Assembly (NCBI RefSeq): GCF_003434055.1
Contig: NZ_QVEX01000011.1
Span: 62,001-126,000, forward strand
Length of the DNA stretch: 64,000 bases
Direction of reading: 5' to 3'
Origin: Enterocloster aldenensis
GTDB taxonomy: Bacteria > Bacillota > Clostridia > Lachnospirales > Lachnospiraceae
The position numbers and the translations under genes were made by a program. This document shows, in pieces, positions 8,639 through 17,489 of the stretch. How positions within the stretch are numbered: the stretch's first letter is position 1; every line of letters starts with the position of its first letter. The notes under the pieces are model-generated. The model did no database searches and was not told the origin of the DNA. It was given only the letters and a program-made list of their open reading frames with translations.

Positions 8639-11600
8639 ATGGGTGATTATGAACAAATGATAAAAGGGGCGCGGTCTGAATGGGGGACTCATTTTTTGAT
8701 GGATTCCATGCCGGCTGGTTTCTTCCGCTGTTCAGCGGACCGGGAAAGACGGGTGGATTTTGTGAACCGGGGCATCCTGGAGCTTTTCAGGTGCGCGGAT
8801 GAGGATGAGTTTAATGCGCTGATCGGAAGCAGGCTGGGCGGGATGATCCTGGATAAAGACTATCATCATGCAATCTCAGAGTGCAGGAAGCAACTGAGGG
8901 AGGGCAGGGAGGTCCTTAAGACGGAGTTCCGTATTGTCCGGAAGGATAAAAGTACCTGCTGGGTGGATTGCCGCGGCCGCATCATTAAAGGGGATGAGGG
9001 ACAGGTCTGGCTGTATGCCATGATGCTGGATGACACGGAGGATAAGGACCGGATCTGCACCTACAGGGAGAAGTCCAGAAGGGACCCACTTACAGGACTC
9101 CTGAACCGGGAAGCTTCCAGGGAACGGATATCCGAATTCCTGGAAGCGGATGGGAAGGACGGGATGACGGCCGCCCTTATGATTGTGGATTTGGATAATT
9201 TTAAGGAAGTGAACGATACCAAAGGACATCTGTTTGGGGACAGCGTGCTGACCGAGGCGGCCGGATGCATAAACCGTGTGTCCAGGAAAAGCGATGTGGT
9301 GGCCAGGATTGGCGGGGACGAGTTCCTTGTGTTCCTTGCCGGTATGGGAAGCCGTGAAGAGGTCAGGGCTTATGCAGACCGAATCATGGAAGGGATGTCC
9401 GGGATTTCCATTGCCGGTGATAAACCCATTGAGCTCAGATGCTGCATCGGTGTTTCCATGTATCCGGAGAATGGAAGTGGGTTCGACCAGTTGTTTACAA
9501 AAGCAGATATCGCCCTTTATTCCGGCAAACAGACAGGAAAAGGCAAGTGTGTGTTTTATGAACCTTCCCTGCCGTCGGTGGATGTAAAGAAGTGGGAGGC
9601 ATTTTCAGGACGCGTACCTGCAATTGATTCCGATAATGGCCCGATATATGGGAGCGACAAGGTAATCCACTATGTTTTTAAGGCGCTGTATGAATCAGAG
9701 GACACCCGCAAGGCCATCAACACCATCCTTAAGATTGTGGGGCTTCAGTTCAATGTAAGCCGTGTCTATATATTTGAGGACAGCCCGGACGGGCTGTTCA
9801 TGAGCAATACCTTTGAGTGGTGCAACCAGGGAATCAGCCCCCAGATGGATAATCTTCAGCATATGTCTTATGAAGAGGATGCGCCGGGATACAGGGATAA
9901 TTTTGACAAGGACGGGATTTTCCTGTGCATGGACGTGGATGAACTCCATCCGGTACAGAAAGAGGTCCTGGCCTCCCAGGGCATCAAGGCCATCCTCCAG
10001 TGCGGGATTTATGACGACGGACGCCTGGTTGGTTTTATCGGTTTTGACGAGTGCAGGGAAAACAGGCGCTGGACCAGGGAACAGATATCGGTCCTTACCT
10101 ATGTGGCCCAGATTGTGGGGACCTTCCTGTTAAAGGACAGGGTCCAGAACATACTGATGCAGAAACTGGACCACCTTCAGAGCGTGCTTAACGATGTGAC
10201 GGAATCGCGGAGCGGGAAAGAAGCGGCGTCAGAGGACTATGATGGGCTTACCAACCTGCTTACGGTAGGGGCATTTGAACGGCAGATGGAAGAATACCTG
10301 AAAACAGGCCCAAAACCGGAGCGGACCGCTGCCCTTTTGCTGGATATGGATGACTTCCACAAGATTAATGAGGCCCGCGGCAAACTGTTCGGCAATGTGG
10401 TCCTGATGAACATTGCCAGCTGCCTGAAGCGTACCTGCAGGGAGGGGGACCTGATTGGACGGTTTGGAGGGGATGAATTCCTTGTGCTGTTAAAGGACAC
10501 GGACATGAAGGACGCATTAAGGACAGCGTCACTGATGGTCCGGGAAATAAGCAGTATGCTTGACAGCAGCGGGTACGGCGGTATGACGGTGGGGTGCAGC
10601 ATTGGCGGCCGGATGATTGCTGAGGATGAAAAAGGGTTTTACGATATCATGGTAAAGGCGGACCAGGCCATGCACCAGGTAAAGAAGGAGGGCAAGGGCG
10701 GGGTCAGGTTCTATGAGTCTGTAACGGATAAAGAGGATGACATATTTACCTATGAGCGCCTGAAGGAACTGAATGATAAAAAGCTGAAGGAGCAAAGCAG
10801 TCTGCAGGGAAAGACCAGTACCGCGGTTGCCCTGGAGGTATTTGAGAAAACCTCTTCTTTTGAGGAGGCGCTGCATATCCTCATGGGCTTTATCGCCAGC
10901 CGGTTCCGCCTTAACCGTATTGCCGTTTACATGAACTGGGAAAGGGAAGGGGCGGGACACAGCGCCTTCCAGTGGGTGGATGACAGGACGGCCATGCTCT
11001 TTGACCCTTCGGACACATTCCGGCAGGAAGAATTTTATCTCAGTTACAACCTGTATGACAGCGATGGGATTGCCGTGCTGAACCGGGACAAGCTGGAAGT
11101 ATACAATACAGGCATGAGAAGGATCATGGACCGGGCCAGGGCAGGGACCATGCTGTTTGCAGGCATTTTCATGGACGGCAGGTACGTCGGTATGATGGTG
11201 CTTGTGAATACGGAGGAGGTAAGGGAGTGGACGCGGTCTGAGCGGAGCAGCATATCGGAGCTGGCTAAGGTGGTGGGGACCAATGCCAGGACGTCCCTGC
11301 GCCTTCTGGAAGCCAGACAGAAGGCTGAATATTACAAAAACAGGGATATCCTTACCGGGCTGATGAGTTATGTCTGTTTTAAGGATGAATGCCAGAGGAT
11401 GATGGATGAAGGGGCAGATGGGTACGTGATTATTGCCAGCGATATCAAGGGATTCAAATTCATCAACGAGGCAGTGGGTTACACCCAGGGGGATAATATC
11501 CTGCGCATGTTCGCAGATATGCTGACACAGAACGGACGGGAGGAAAACCGTTACACAAGGGTAAGCGCGGACCAGTTCCTGTGTTTCGGCATCTGCAGGA

Positions 11601-12613
11601 TGAACCGGGTTAAATTTGTTGGGATGGTCCAGCGGTTGAATGAAGACTTCTGCAGGATACAGAACCAGATGTTCACGAATGTGAATATCATGGTGCGTTC
11701 CGGGATTTATTTCATTGAACAGGATTGCAGGGAGATTGACGCGGCCATTGACAGGGCCAATATAGCCAGGCGGTCAGTGGATTATATCATACAGTCTGCC
11801 TCAGTAGTGTTTAACGACGGTCCATTTGACAGCGGCTTCCGGGAACATGAAATCATCAACCGGATGGAATATGCCCTGAAGCACCAGGAGTTTAAGGTAT
11901 ACCTGCAGCCCAAGCTTTGGCTGAAGGACCAAAGTCTGGCCGGAGCCGAGGCCCTGGTCCGATGGCAGAGGGAGGACGGCACCGTCATTGCGCCGGGGGA
12001 GTTCCTGCCGCTGTTTGAGAAGAACGGTTTCATTTCCCAGATGGATTTAAGCATTTTCAGGCAGGTATGCAGGAAACTCAGGGAATGGCTGGACAAGGGG
12101 GTGCGCCCTGTCTGTATTTCCCTTAACCTTTCCAGTGTGGATATCCAGATGGACCATATCCTGTCCGACATCATGGAGGGGACACGGGAGTACGGGATTG
12201 ACCACAGGTTCCTGGAGTTTGAACTGACAGAGACAGCATTCCTGAAAGACACGGAGCGCACCTTCCACGTGATGAAGGAACTTCGGGACAGCGGTTTTAC
12301 CACCTCCATTGATGATTTTGGTTCAGGGTACTCCATCATGAACATGATGGCGGATATCCCCAGCGACGTGATCAAGTTGGACTGCGGTTTCGTACAGTCC
12401 TGCCGGAATACGGAAAGGGGCAGGGAATTCTTAAGGCAGCTGATTCAGATGACCAACAAGATGGGTTTTGTTTCCCTGTGCGAGGGGATTGAGACAAAGG
12501 AGCAGCTGGATATGGTGACGGAGATGGGATGTTCCATTGGGCAGGGCTACTATTTTTCAAAGCCCATTCCCATGGATGATTTCTTTGAAAAGTATTTGAA
12601 AAGTTTTTATTAA
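8639..12613 (+). CDS. Cyclic-di-GMP signalling protein with three GGDEF-type domains and one EAL domain
   Basis: A 1324-residue cytosolic protein with no membrane segments. Order: N-terminal PAS-like sensor (about 15-145); GGDEF-1 with intact GGDEF at 225-229 and an RxxD inhibitory site (RKSD) five residues upstream; GAF-like domain (about 335-500); GGDEF-2 with GGDEF at 610-614 and again an RxxD site (REGD); second GAF-like domain (about 710-890); a third, degenerate GGDEF whose motif reads SADQF (976-980); then EAL with EAL at 1104-1106. The EAL domain keeps the usual metal and catalytic motifs (LNLS, FELTE, IDDFGSGYS, IKLD, CEGIE). It could therefore both make and break c-di-GMP, with the third GGDEF as a likely GTP-sensing regulator. 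It stands alone between terminator-bounded units; its closest visible relative is the gene at 56.4 kb. Confidence 0.93.
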   Translation: MGDYEQMIKGARSEWGTHFLMDSMPAGFFRCSADRERRVDFVNRGILELFRCADEDEFNALIGSRLGGMILDKDYHHAISECRKQLREGREVLKTEFRIVRKDKSTCWVDCRGRIIKGDEGQVWLYAMMLDDTEDKDRICTYREKSRRDPLTGLLNREASRERISEFLEADGKDGMTAALMIVDLDNFKEVNDTKGHLFGDSVLTEAAGCINRVSRKSDVVARIGGDEFLVFLAGMGSREEVRAYADRIMEGMSGISIAGDKPIELRCCIGVSMYPENGSGFDQLFTKADIALYSGKQTGKGKCVFYEPSLPSVDVKKWEAFSGRVPAIDSDNGPIYGSDKVIHYVFKALYESEDTRKAINTILKIVGLQFNVSRVYIFEDSPDGLFMSNTFEWCNQGISPQMDNLQHMSYEEDAPGYRDNFDKDGIFLCMDVDELHPVQKEVLASQGIKAILQCGIYDDGRLVGFIGFDECRENRRWTREQISVLTYVAQIVGTFLLKDRVQNILMQKLDHLQSVLNDVTESRSGKEAASEDYDGLTNLLTVGAFERQMEEYLKTGPKPERTAALLLDMDDFHKINEARGKLFGNVVLMNIASCLKRTCREGDLIGRFGGDEFLVLLKDTDMKDALRTASLMVREISSMLDSSGYGGMTVGCSIGGRMIAEDEKGFYDIMVKADQAMHQVKKEGKGGVRFYESVTDKEDDIFTYERLKELNDKKLKEQSSLQGKTSTAVALEVFEKTSSFEEALHILMGFIASRFRLNRIAVYMNWEREGAGHSAFQWVDDRTAMLFDPSDTFRQEEFYLSYNLYDSDGIAVLNRDKLEVYNTGMRRIMDRARAGTMLFAGIFMDGRYVGMMVLVNTEEVREWTRSERSSISELAKVVGTNARTSLRLLEARQKAEYYKNRDILTGLMSYVCFKDECQRMMDEGADGYVIIASDIKGFKFINEAVGYTQGDNILRMFADMLTQNGREENRYTRVSADQFLCFGICRMNRVKFVGMVQRLNEDFCRIQNQMFTNVNIMVRSGIYFIEQDCREIDAAIDRANIARRSVDYIIQSASVVFNDGPFDSGFREHEIINRMEYALKHQEFKVYLQPKLWLKDQSLAGAEALVRWQREDGTVIAPGEFLPLFEKNGFISQMDLSIFRQVCRKLREWLDKGVRPVCISLNLSSVDIQMDHILSDIMEGTREYGIDHRFLEFELTETAFLKDTERTFHVMKELRDSGFTTSIDDFGSGYSIMNMMADIPSDVIKLDCGFVQSCRNTERGREFLRQLIQMTNKMGFVSLCEGIETKEQLDMVTEMGCSIGQGYYFSKPIPMDDFFEKYLKSFY

Positions 12614-12620
12614 AAATCCA

Positions 12621-12649
12621 TTGACAAAATCCGGTTCATCTATTATAAT
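12621..12649 (+). promoter_or_regulatory. Consensus promoter of tRNA-Leu
   Basis: TTGACA (12621-12626), a 17-base spacer and TATAAT (12644-12649): a perfect sigma-A consensus, as expected for a stable RNA. Confidence 0.9.
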
Positions 12650-12679
12650 TACCTACGTTGCTTGTGAGAGCAGCGTAAC

Positions 12680-12763
12680 GCAGAAGTGGCGGAATTGGCA
12701 GACGCGCACGGTTCAGGTCCGTGTGGTAGTAATACCTTGAGGGTTCGACTCCCTTCTTCTGCA
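12680..12763 (+). tRNA. tRNA-Leu (anticodon CAG)
   Basis: Acceptor GCAGAAG (12680-12686) pairs with CTTCTGC (12756-12762). The anticodon stem CACGG/CCGTG encloses the loop TTCAGGT, giving anticodon CAG, which reads CUG. There is a long variable arm (class II) and a T arm GAGGGTTCGACTCCC. The discriminator A is followed by GTA, so CCA is not encoded. A lone tRNA gene with its own promoter and terminator. Confidence 0.97.
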
Positions 12764-12770
12764 GTACAGG

Positions 12771-12799
12771 CAGGAAGCTGATGGCTTCCTGTTTTTTTT
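12771..12799 (+). terminator. Terminator after tRNA-Leu
   Basis: CAGGAAGC / GCTTCCTG 8-bp stem with a 5-base loop and eight T residues. Confidence 0.92.
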
Positions 12800-12861
12800 G
12801 CGTGCAGGGAATAATCCTTCCACACGTAAATAGAAATACGGTTTTAAGGGAAAACTAGTAA

Positions 12862-12877
12862 TGTTGCATTTGCAACA
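12862..12877. promoter_or_regulatory. Crp/Fnr-type dyad upstream of sufC
   Basis: TGTTGCATTTGCAACA, i.e. TGTTG-N6-CAACA, centred at 12869.5. A possible -10 (TAAAGT, 12899-12904) begins 29.5 bases from the centre, the geometry of class II Crp/Fnr activation at -41.5. The same half-sites form the palindrome beside the Crp/Fnr regulator at 59.65 kb. sufC starts 151 bases downstream. Otherwise 12800-13027 shows no gene. Confidence 0.55.
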
Positions 12878-13027
12878 GACATTTTATGCCATAAGAGGTA
12901 AAGTTTTGATAGTAATTTGGTGGGAAATGGTTTATACTGTAAGTTGTGGCCTAAAAACCGTAGGGGGGACAGGCTTTTTGCCGTACCCGGAAATAAAAAG
13001 AAGAGATAAAGAGAGGTAGGAAACAAA

Positions 13028-13765
13028 ATGCTTACATTAGAGAATCTCTCCTTTGATGTGAATGACGAAAAAGGAGAAAAGGGGATTATCAAAGATATCA
13101 GCCTTACAGTGGATGATGGGAAGTTCGTTGTCATCACCGGACCAAACGGCGGGGGCAAGTCCACCACGGCAAAGCTGATCATGGGAATAGAGAGGCCCAC
13201 TGGGGGCCGTATCCTGTTTGACGGGCAGGATATCACGGATATGGGCATTACGGACAGGGCCAATCTGGGAATCAGCTTTGCATTCCAGCAGCCGGTCCGA
13301 TTTAAGGGCGTGCAGGTGCTGGACCTTCTGCGGCTGGCGGCCAAGAAGAAGCTGAGCGTGGCCGAGGCCTGTCAGTATCTGGCTGAGGTAGGACTCTGCG
13401 CCAAGGATTATATTAACCGTGAAGTCAATGCCAGCCTGTCGGGCGGCGAGCTTAAGAGGATAGAGATTGCGTCAGTCATTGCCAGGGCATCCAAGCTTTC
13501 CGTGTTCGATGAGCCTGAGGCCGGAATCGATTTATGGAGCTTTCAGAACCTGATCCAGGTATTTGAGCGCATGCGTCAGAACACCAATGGCTCCATCCTG
13601 ATCATCTCACATCAGGAGAGGATCCTTAATATTGCAGATGAAATCGTGGTAATTGCAGACGGCCGGGTGGTGAACCAGGGCCCCAAGGACGAAGTGCTTC
13701 CTCAGATCATGGGCACTGCTTCCGCGGTGGATGCATGCAGTAAATTTTACGAGACAGCACAGTAA
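13028..13765 (+). CDS. sufC: Fe-S cluster assembly ATPase SufC (SmsC-like)
   Basis: ABC-type ATPase that drives the SUF scaffold. Walker A is GPNGGGKST (residues 38-46), the ABC signature is LSGGE (137-141), and Walker B ends in FDEPEAGID (Asp161, Glu162). FAFQQPVRFKG is the Q-loop segment. At 245 residues it is standard. The GAGAGGTAGG ribosome-binding site precedes ATG 13028. It is followed after 17 bases by a short SufB/D protein. No sufS, sufU or sufE lies in this unit, so sulfur would have to come from elsewhere. A Crp/Fnr-type dyad lies upstream. Confidence 0.96.
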   Translation: MLTLENLSFDVNDEKGEKGIIKDISLTVDDGKFVVITGPNGGGKSTTAKLIMGIERPTGGRILFDGQDITDMGITDRANLGISFAFQQPVRFKGVQVLDLLRLAAKKKLSVAEACQYLAEVGLCAKDYINREVNASLSGGELKRIEIASVIARASKLSVFDEPEAGIDLWSFQNLIQVFERMRQNTNGSILIISHQERILNIADEIVVIADGRVVNQGPKDEVLPQIMGTASAVDACSKFYETAQ

Positions 13766-13782
13766 GGGGAGGAACCAGTACG

Positions 13783-14703
13783 ATGGGAGACGCAATACAG
13801 GAGAGAATGTTAGAGGAAGTGGCCGGCCTGCACGGCGTGCCGGCAGGAGCTTATAATATCCGTTCCAATGGAAAGACATCAGCACGTGCCACAACGGCCA
13901 ATATAGATATAACCACCAAGACAGACAAAGCGGGCATTGACATACGCATCAAACCGGGGACAAAACATGAAAGCGTCCATATCCCGGTGGTGGTCAGCGC
14001 CAGCGGTTTAAAAGAAATGGTATACAATGACTTTTTTATCGGGGATGATGCGGATGTGGTCATCGTGGCTGGCTGCGGCATCCATAACTGCGGGGACCAG
14101 GATTCCGAACACGACGGTATCCACCGCTTTTTCGTGGGTAAGAATGCCAGGGTCAAATATGTGGAAAAGCACTACGGCGAAGGAGACGGGGAGGGCAAAC
14201 GTATCCTGAATCCGGGAACCGAAGTATATATGGAAGAAAACAGCTACATGGAGATGGAAATGGTCCAGATTAAGGGCGTGGACTCCACCAACAGGACCAG
14301 CACAGCGGAACTGGCAGCCGGCGCCAAGCTGATTGTAAGGGAGCGCCTTCTGACCCACGGGACCCAGGACGCGGAGAGCACCTATATCGTGAACCTGAAC
14401 GGGGATGACTCCAGTGCGGACGTGGTATCACGTTCCGTTGCAAAGGACCGGTCAAAACAGACCTTCAATTCCAAAATCGTGGGCAATGCAAAGTGCAGCG
14501 GACACACGGAGTGTGACGCCATCATCATGGATGATGCCAAGATATTTGCCATTCCGGGCCTGATTGCCAATGATATTGACGCTGCCCTGATCCATGAGGC
14601 CGCAATCGGTAAGATTGCAGGGGAGCAGATTGTGAAGCTGATGACCCTGGGGCTGACAGAAGAAGAGGCAGAGGCCCAGATTGTCAACGGTTTCCTGAAA
14701 TAA
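13783..14703 (+). CDS. sufB: SufB/SufD-family scaffold, short form (SmsB-like)
   Basis: At 306 residues this is much shorter than canonical SufB (about 460) or SufD (about 420), yet it has the right-handed parallel beta-helix signature of the family (DDADVVIVAGCGIHNCGDQDSEHDGIHRFFVGKNARVKY) and the C-terminal helical segment that contacts SufC (EAAIGKIAGEQIVKLMTLGLTEEEAEAQIVNGFL). Two Cys in GCGIHNCG are candidate cluster ligands. A sufC plus single short sufB pair matches what has been described as the minimal SUF-like (SMS, SmsCB) system of anaerobes and archaea; that assignment is from memory of the family. It is probably co-transcribed with sufC. Confidence 0.9.
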   Translation: MGDAIQERMLEEVAGLHGVPAGAYNIRSNGKTSARATTANIDITTKTDKAGIDIRIKPGTKHESVHIPVVVSASGLKEMVYNDFFIGDDADVVIVAGCGIHNCGDQDSEHDGIHRFFVGKNARVKYVEKHYGEGDGEGKRILNPGTEVYMEENSYMEMEMVQIKGVDSTNRTSTAELAAGAKLIVRERLLTHGTQDAESTYIVNLNGDDSSADVVSRSVAKDRSKQTFNSKIVGNAKCSGHTECDAIIMDDAKIFAIPGLIANDIDAALIHEAAIGKIAGEQIVKLMTLGLTEEEAEAQIVNGFLK

Positions 14704-14734
14704 AAGGGAAGGCATGATATACAAGGGGGATTCT

Positions 14735-16024
14735 ATGATGGGGAATACAAAAGAGGGAAGGGCGTCTGCCCTTCTCCCTATTCTGGTGTTTCTGTTAATA
14801 TTCTTAGGTTCTGGATACATCACCGGGGATTTTTACAGCATGCCGGCGATTGCGGCTTTTTTAATTGCGCTTCTGGTTGCATTCGTACAGAACCGGCAGC
14901 TGTGCTTTGCAGACAAGATCAGGCTGGCTGCAGAAGGTGTGGGGAATGAGAATATCATAACCATGTGCCTTATATTTCTGGCCGCAGGCGCCTTTACAGG
15001 GGCTGTGAAGGCGGCCGGAGGCGTGGACAGCACGGTGAACCTGGGCCTGTCCATCCTGCCTTCCAATGTGGCGGTGGCGGGGCTGTTCCTTATCGGCTGC
15101 TTCATCTCCATATCCATGGGAACCTCCGTGGGGACCATCACGGCGCTGGCGCCCATTGCGGTGGGAATCAGCCAGAAAACCGGTTTTTCCATGGCCATAT
15201 GCGCTGGCGCTGTTGTGGGCGGCGCCATGTTTGGGGATAATCTGTCCATGATAAGCGACACAACCATTGCCGCGGTAAAGACCCAGGGCTGTGAGATGAA
15301 GGACAAATTCAGGGAGAATTTCCTGATTGTGCTTCCGGCAGCCATTGTGACCATCCTCCTGTTCCTGGTCCTTGGCAGGAACGCGGCTTTCCAGCTAAAG
15401 GGTGAACTGACGTTTAACATATTCCGGGTGCTTCCCTATCTGGTGGTCCTGATAGGAGCCCTGGCCGGCGTGAATGTATTCATTGTCCTGATTGCAGGAA
15501 CAGTGCTGTCCCTGATTGCCGGCGTGGGTACGGGGGCCTTCGGTCTGGGGGATATGTTCACCCATGTGGGAGAGGGAATCATGGGAATGTATGATATTAC
15601 TGTGATTTCCATCATTGTGGCCAGTATCGTGGCCCTGGTAAAGGAGTACGGGGGCATTGATTTCATCCTGTCCTTTATCAGGAAAAGGATTAGCGGGGAA
15701 CGGGGAGGGGAGCTGGGGATTGCGGCCCTGGCCCTGCTGGTGGATATATGCACTGCCAATAATACGGTGGCCATTGTCATGTCCGGACCCATTGCAAAGG
15801 AAATCAGCGATGACTTTGGCGTGACTTCCAGACGCAGCGCTTCCCTGTTAGACATGTTCAGCTCCATGGGACAGGGACTGATCCCCTATGGGGCCCAGCT
15901 CCTTGCGGCAGCCACCCTTACAGGCCTTACGCCTTTTGAAATCATCCCGTACTGCTTTTATCCCCTTTTGATGGGGGTCAGCGGACTGGTATTTATATTT
16001 ATAAAAAAACGCACAAGAGAGTAG
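14735..16024 (+). CDS. Na+/H+ antiporter, NhaC family
   Basis: Polytopic membrane protein with about 11-12 hydrophobic segments. It carries the NhaC/IT-superfamily hallmark SMGTSVGTITALAPIAVGISQ and GGAMFGDNLSMISDTTIAAV in the first half, and FSSMGQGLIPYGAQLLAAA in the second. It exchanges Na+ (possibly a substrate pair such as malate/lactate in some relatives) for protons across the membrane. The frame opens at 14714, but AAGGGGGA at 14723-14730 points to ATG 14735 or 14738 as the start. It follows the SUF pair by 31 bases and precedes an NSS symporter by 12 bases, so these genes may be one unit. Confidence 0.87.
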   Translation: MMGNTKEGRASALLPILVFLLIFLGSGYITGDFYSMPAIAAFLIALLVAFVQNRQLCFADKIRLAAEGVGNENIITMCLIFLAAGAFTGAVKAAGGVDSTVNLGLSILPSNVAVAGLFLIGCFISISMGTSVGTITALAPIAVGISQKTGFSMAICAGAVVGGAMFGDNLSMISDTTIAAVKTQGCEMKDKFRENFLIVLPAAIVTILLFLVLGRNAAFQLKGELTFNIFRVLPYLVVLIGALAGVNVFIVLIAGTVLSLIAGVGTGAFGLGDMFTHVGEGIMGMYDITVISIIVASIVALVKEYGGIDFILSFIRKRISGERGGELGIAALALLVDICTANNTVAIVMSGPIAKEISDDFGVTSRRSASLLDMFSSMGQGLIPYGAQLLAAATLTGLTPFEIIPYCFYPLLMGVSGLVFIFIKKRTRE

Positions 16025-16036
16025 GAAGACTAAAAT

Positions 16037-17365
16037 ATGAAGACAAAGAATCAGTGGGCCAGTAAACTGGGCTTTATCATGGCTACGGCAGGGGCTGCCA
16101 TCGGACTGGGCAATCTGTGGAAATTCCCTTATCTGATGGGGCGCAACGGAGGAGCCTCCTTTCTGGCTGTTTACCTGTTTTTTATCTGTATACTGGGCAT
16201 ACCGGTCATGATGATTGAAATGTCCCTTGGAAGGCGTACGCGCCATGACCCGGTACAGGCCTATGGCGATATCAATTCCAATGCCCGTATCGTGGGTGTG
16301 TTTGGGGTGGCGGCGGCATTCCTCATCCTGTCCTATTACAGCGTGATTGGCGGATGGATCCTAAAATACATTGTCAGCTATGCGTCCACCTACCAGGCGC
16401 CTGAGGACTTTACCGCCTTCATCAGTTCCCCGGTGGAACCGGTATTCTGGCATTTCCTGTTCCTGTTTGTGACCACGGTCATCTGCTGTTTTGGTATCAA
16501 CGGAATCGAAAAGGTCAGCAAGATCATGATGCCGCTGCTGTTCCTGCTGCTGATTGTGATCATTGTAAGGGGCGTGACCCTTCCCAATGCAGAAGAGGGC
16601 CTCAGGTTCATATTCATACCCAACCGTTCCGCATTTAATATGACAGCGGTCAGCGCTGCCCTGGGCCAGGTGTTCTATTCCCTCAGCCTCTGTATGGGCA
16701 TTACCATCACATATGGAAGCTACCTTAGCGACAAGGAGAATATACCAAGGAGCTGCCTTAGCGTGGCCGGACTTGACACCATCATTGCGCTGATGGCCGG
16801 AACCGCTATTTTCCCGGCCGTGTTTTCCTTTGGCCTGGAACCGGGACAGGGGCCTGGATTAATCTTCGGAACCCTTCCAAAGGTATTCTCATCCATACGG
16901 TTCGGCCCGTTTTTCGCCCTTGTATTCTTTACCCTTGTATTTTTTGCAGCAGTCACAAGCGCCATTGCCCTGCTGGAAGTAACGGTTTCCTTTGCCCTGG
17001 ACACCATGCGCCTGAGCAGACGGACCGGTACCATCCTTCTTGGTACGGCATGTTTCCTTGTGGGGATTCCCAGCGCCCTTTCCTTTGGGACATTGGGCAA
17101 TGTGACCATCTTAAACTACAGCGTATTTGATTTTGTGGGAATGATAACAGACAATATCCTGCTTCCCATGGGCGGCGTGACCATGTGTTATTATATCGGA
17201 TGGAAATGGGACCCCAATAACCTGGTGGATGAAATCGAAAAAGACGGGATACCTTTTAAACTTAAAAAACTGTGGATACTCTGCATCCGTTTCCTGACAC
17301 CGATCATGGTCCTGGTGGTGACCCTGACAGGGTTCTATAATATCTACATGACGGTCCGCGGATAA
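16037..17365 (+). CDS. Sodium-dependent transporter, NSS (SLC6/LeuT) family
   Basis: Starts with the NSS signature: WASKLGFIMATAGAAIGLGNLWKFPYL holds the TM1 unwound region that binds Na+ and substrate (GLGNLWKFPY). Roughly 11 membrane segments follow, as in bacterial MhsT/TnaT-type members (442 residues). Bacterial relatives carry hydrophobic or aromatic amino acids; substrate is not predictable here. It lies directly after the NhaC antiporter, which would help recycle the Na+ this protein imports (inference). Confidence 0.92.
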   Translation: MKTKNQWASKLGFIMATAGAAIGLGNLWKFPYLMGRNGGASFLAVYLFFICILGIPVMMIEMSLGRRTRHDPVQAYGDINSNARIVGVFGVAAAFLILSYYSVIGGWILKYIVSYASTYQAPEDFTAFISSPVEPVFWHFLFLFVTTVICCFGINGIEKVSKIMMPLLFLLLIVIIVRGVTLPNAEEGLRFIFIPNRSAFNMTAVSAALGQVFYSLSLCMGITITYGSYLSDKENIPRSCLSVAGLDTIIALMAGTAIFPAVFSFGLEPGQGPGLIFGTLPKVFSSIRFGPFFALVFFTLVFFAAVTSAIALLEVTVSFALDTMRLSRRTGTILLGTACFLVGIPSALSFGTLGNVTILNYSVFDFVGMITDNILLPMGGVTMCYYIGWKWDPNNLVDEIEKDGIPFKLKKLWILCIRFLTPIMVLVVTLTGFYNIYMTVRG

Positions 17366-17489
17366 GCATGGGAATGGGGAAATGTAATTAGGCGCGCTTG
17401 TAAATCTATTCCTGGCATCCCCATATAATTGGAATAATTTCCAGCATTGATCAATAGCATCTAATGATAAGGAATGCCGGAGAACAACC

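Noticed and set aside
12906..12938. TTGATA ... TATACT as a sigma-A promoter for sufC
   Set aside because: The spacer would be 21 bases, too long; the TAAAGT placed by the Crp/Fnr dyad is an equally uncertain alternative.
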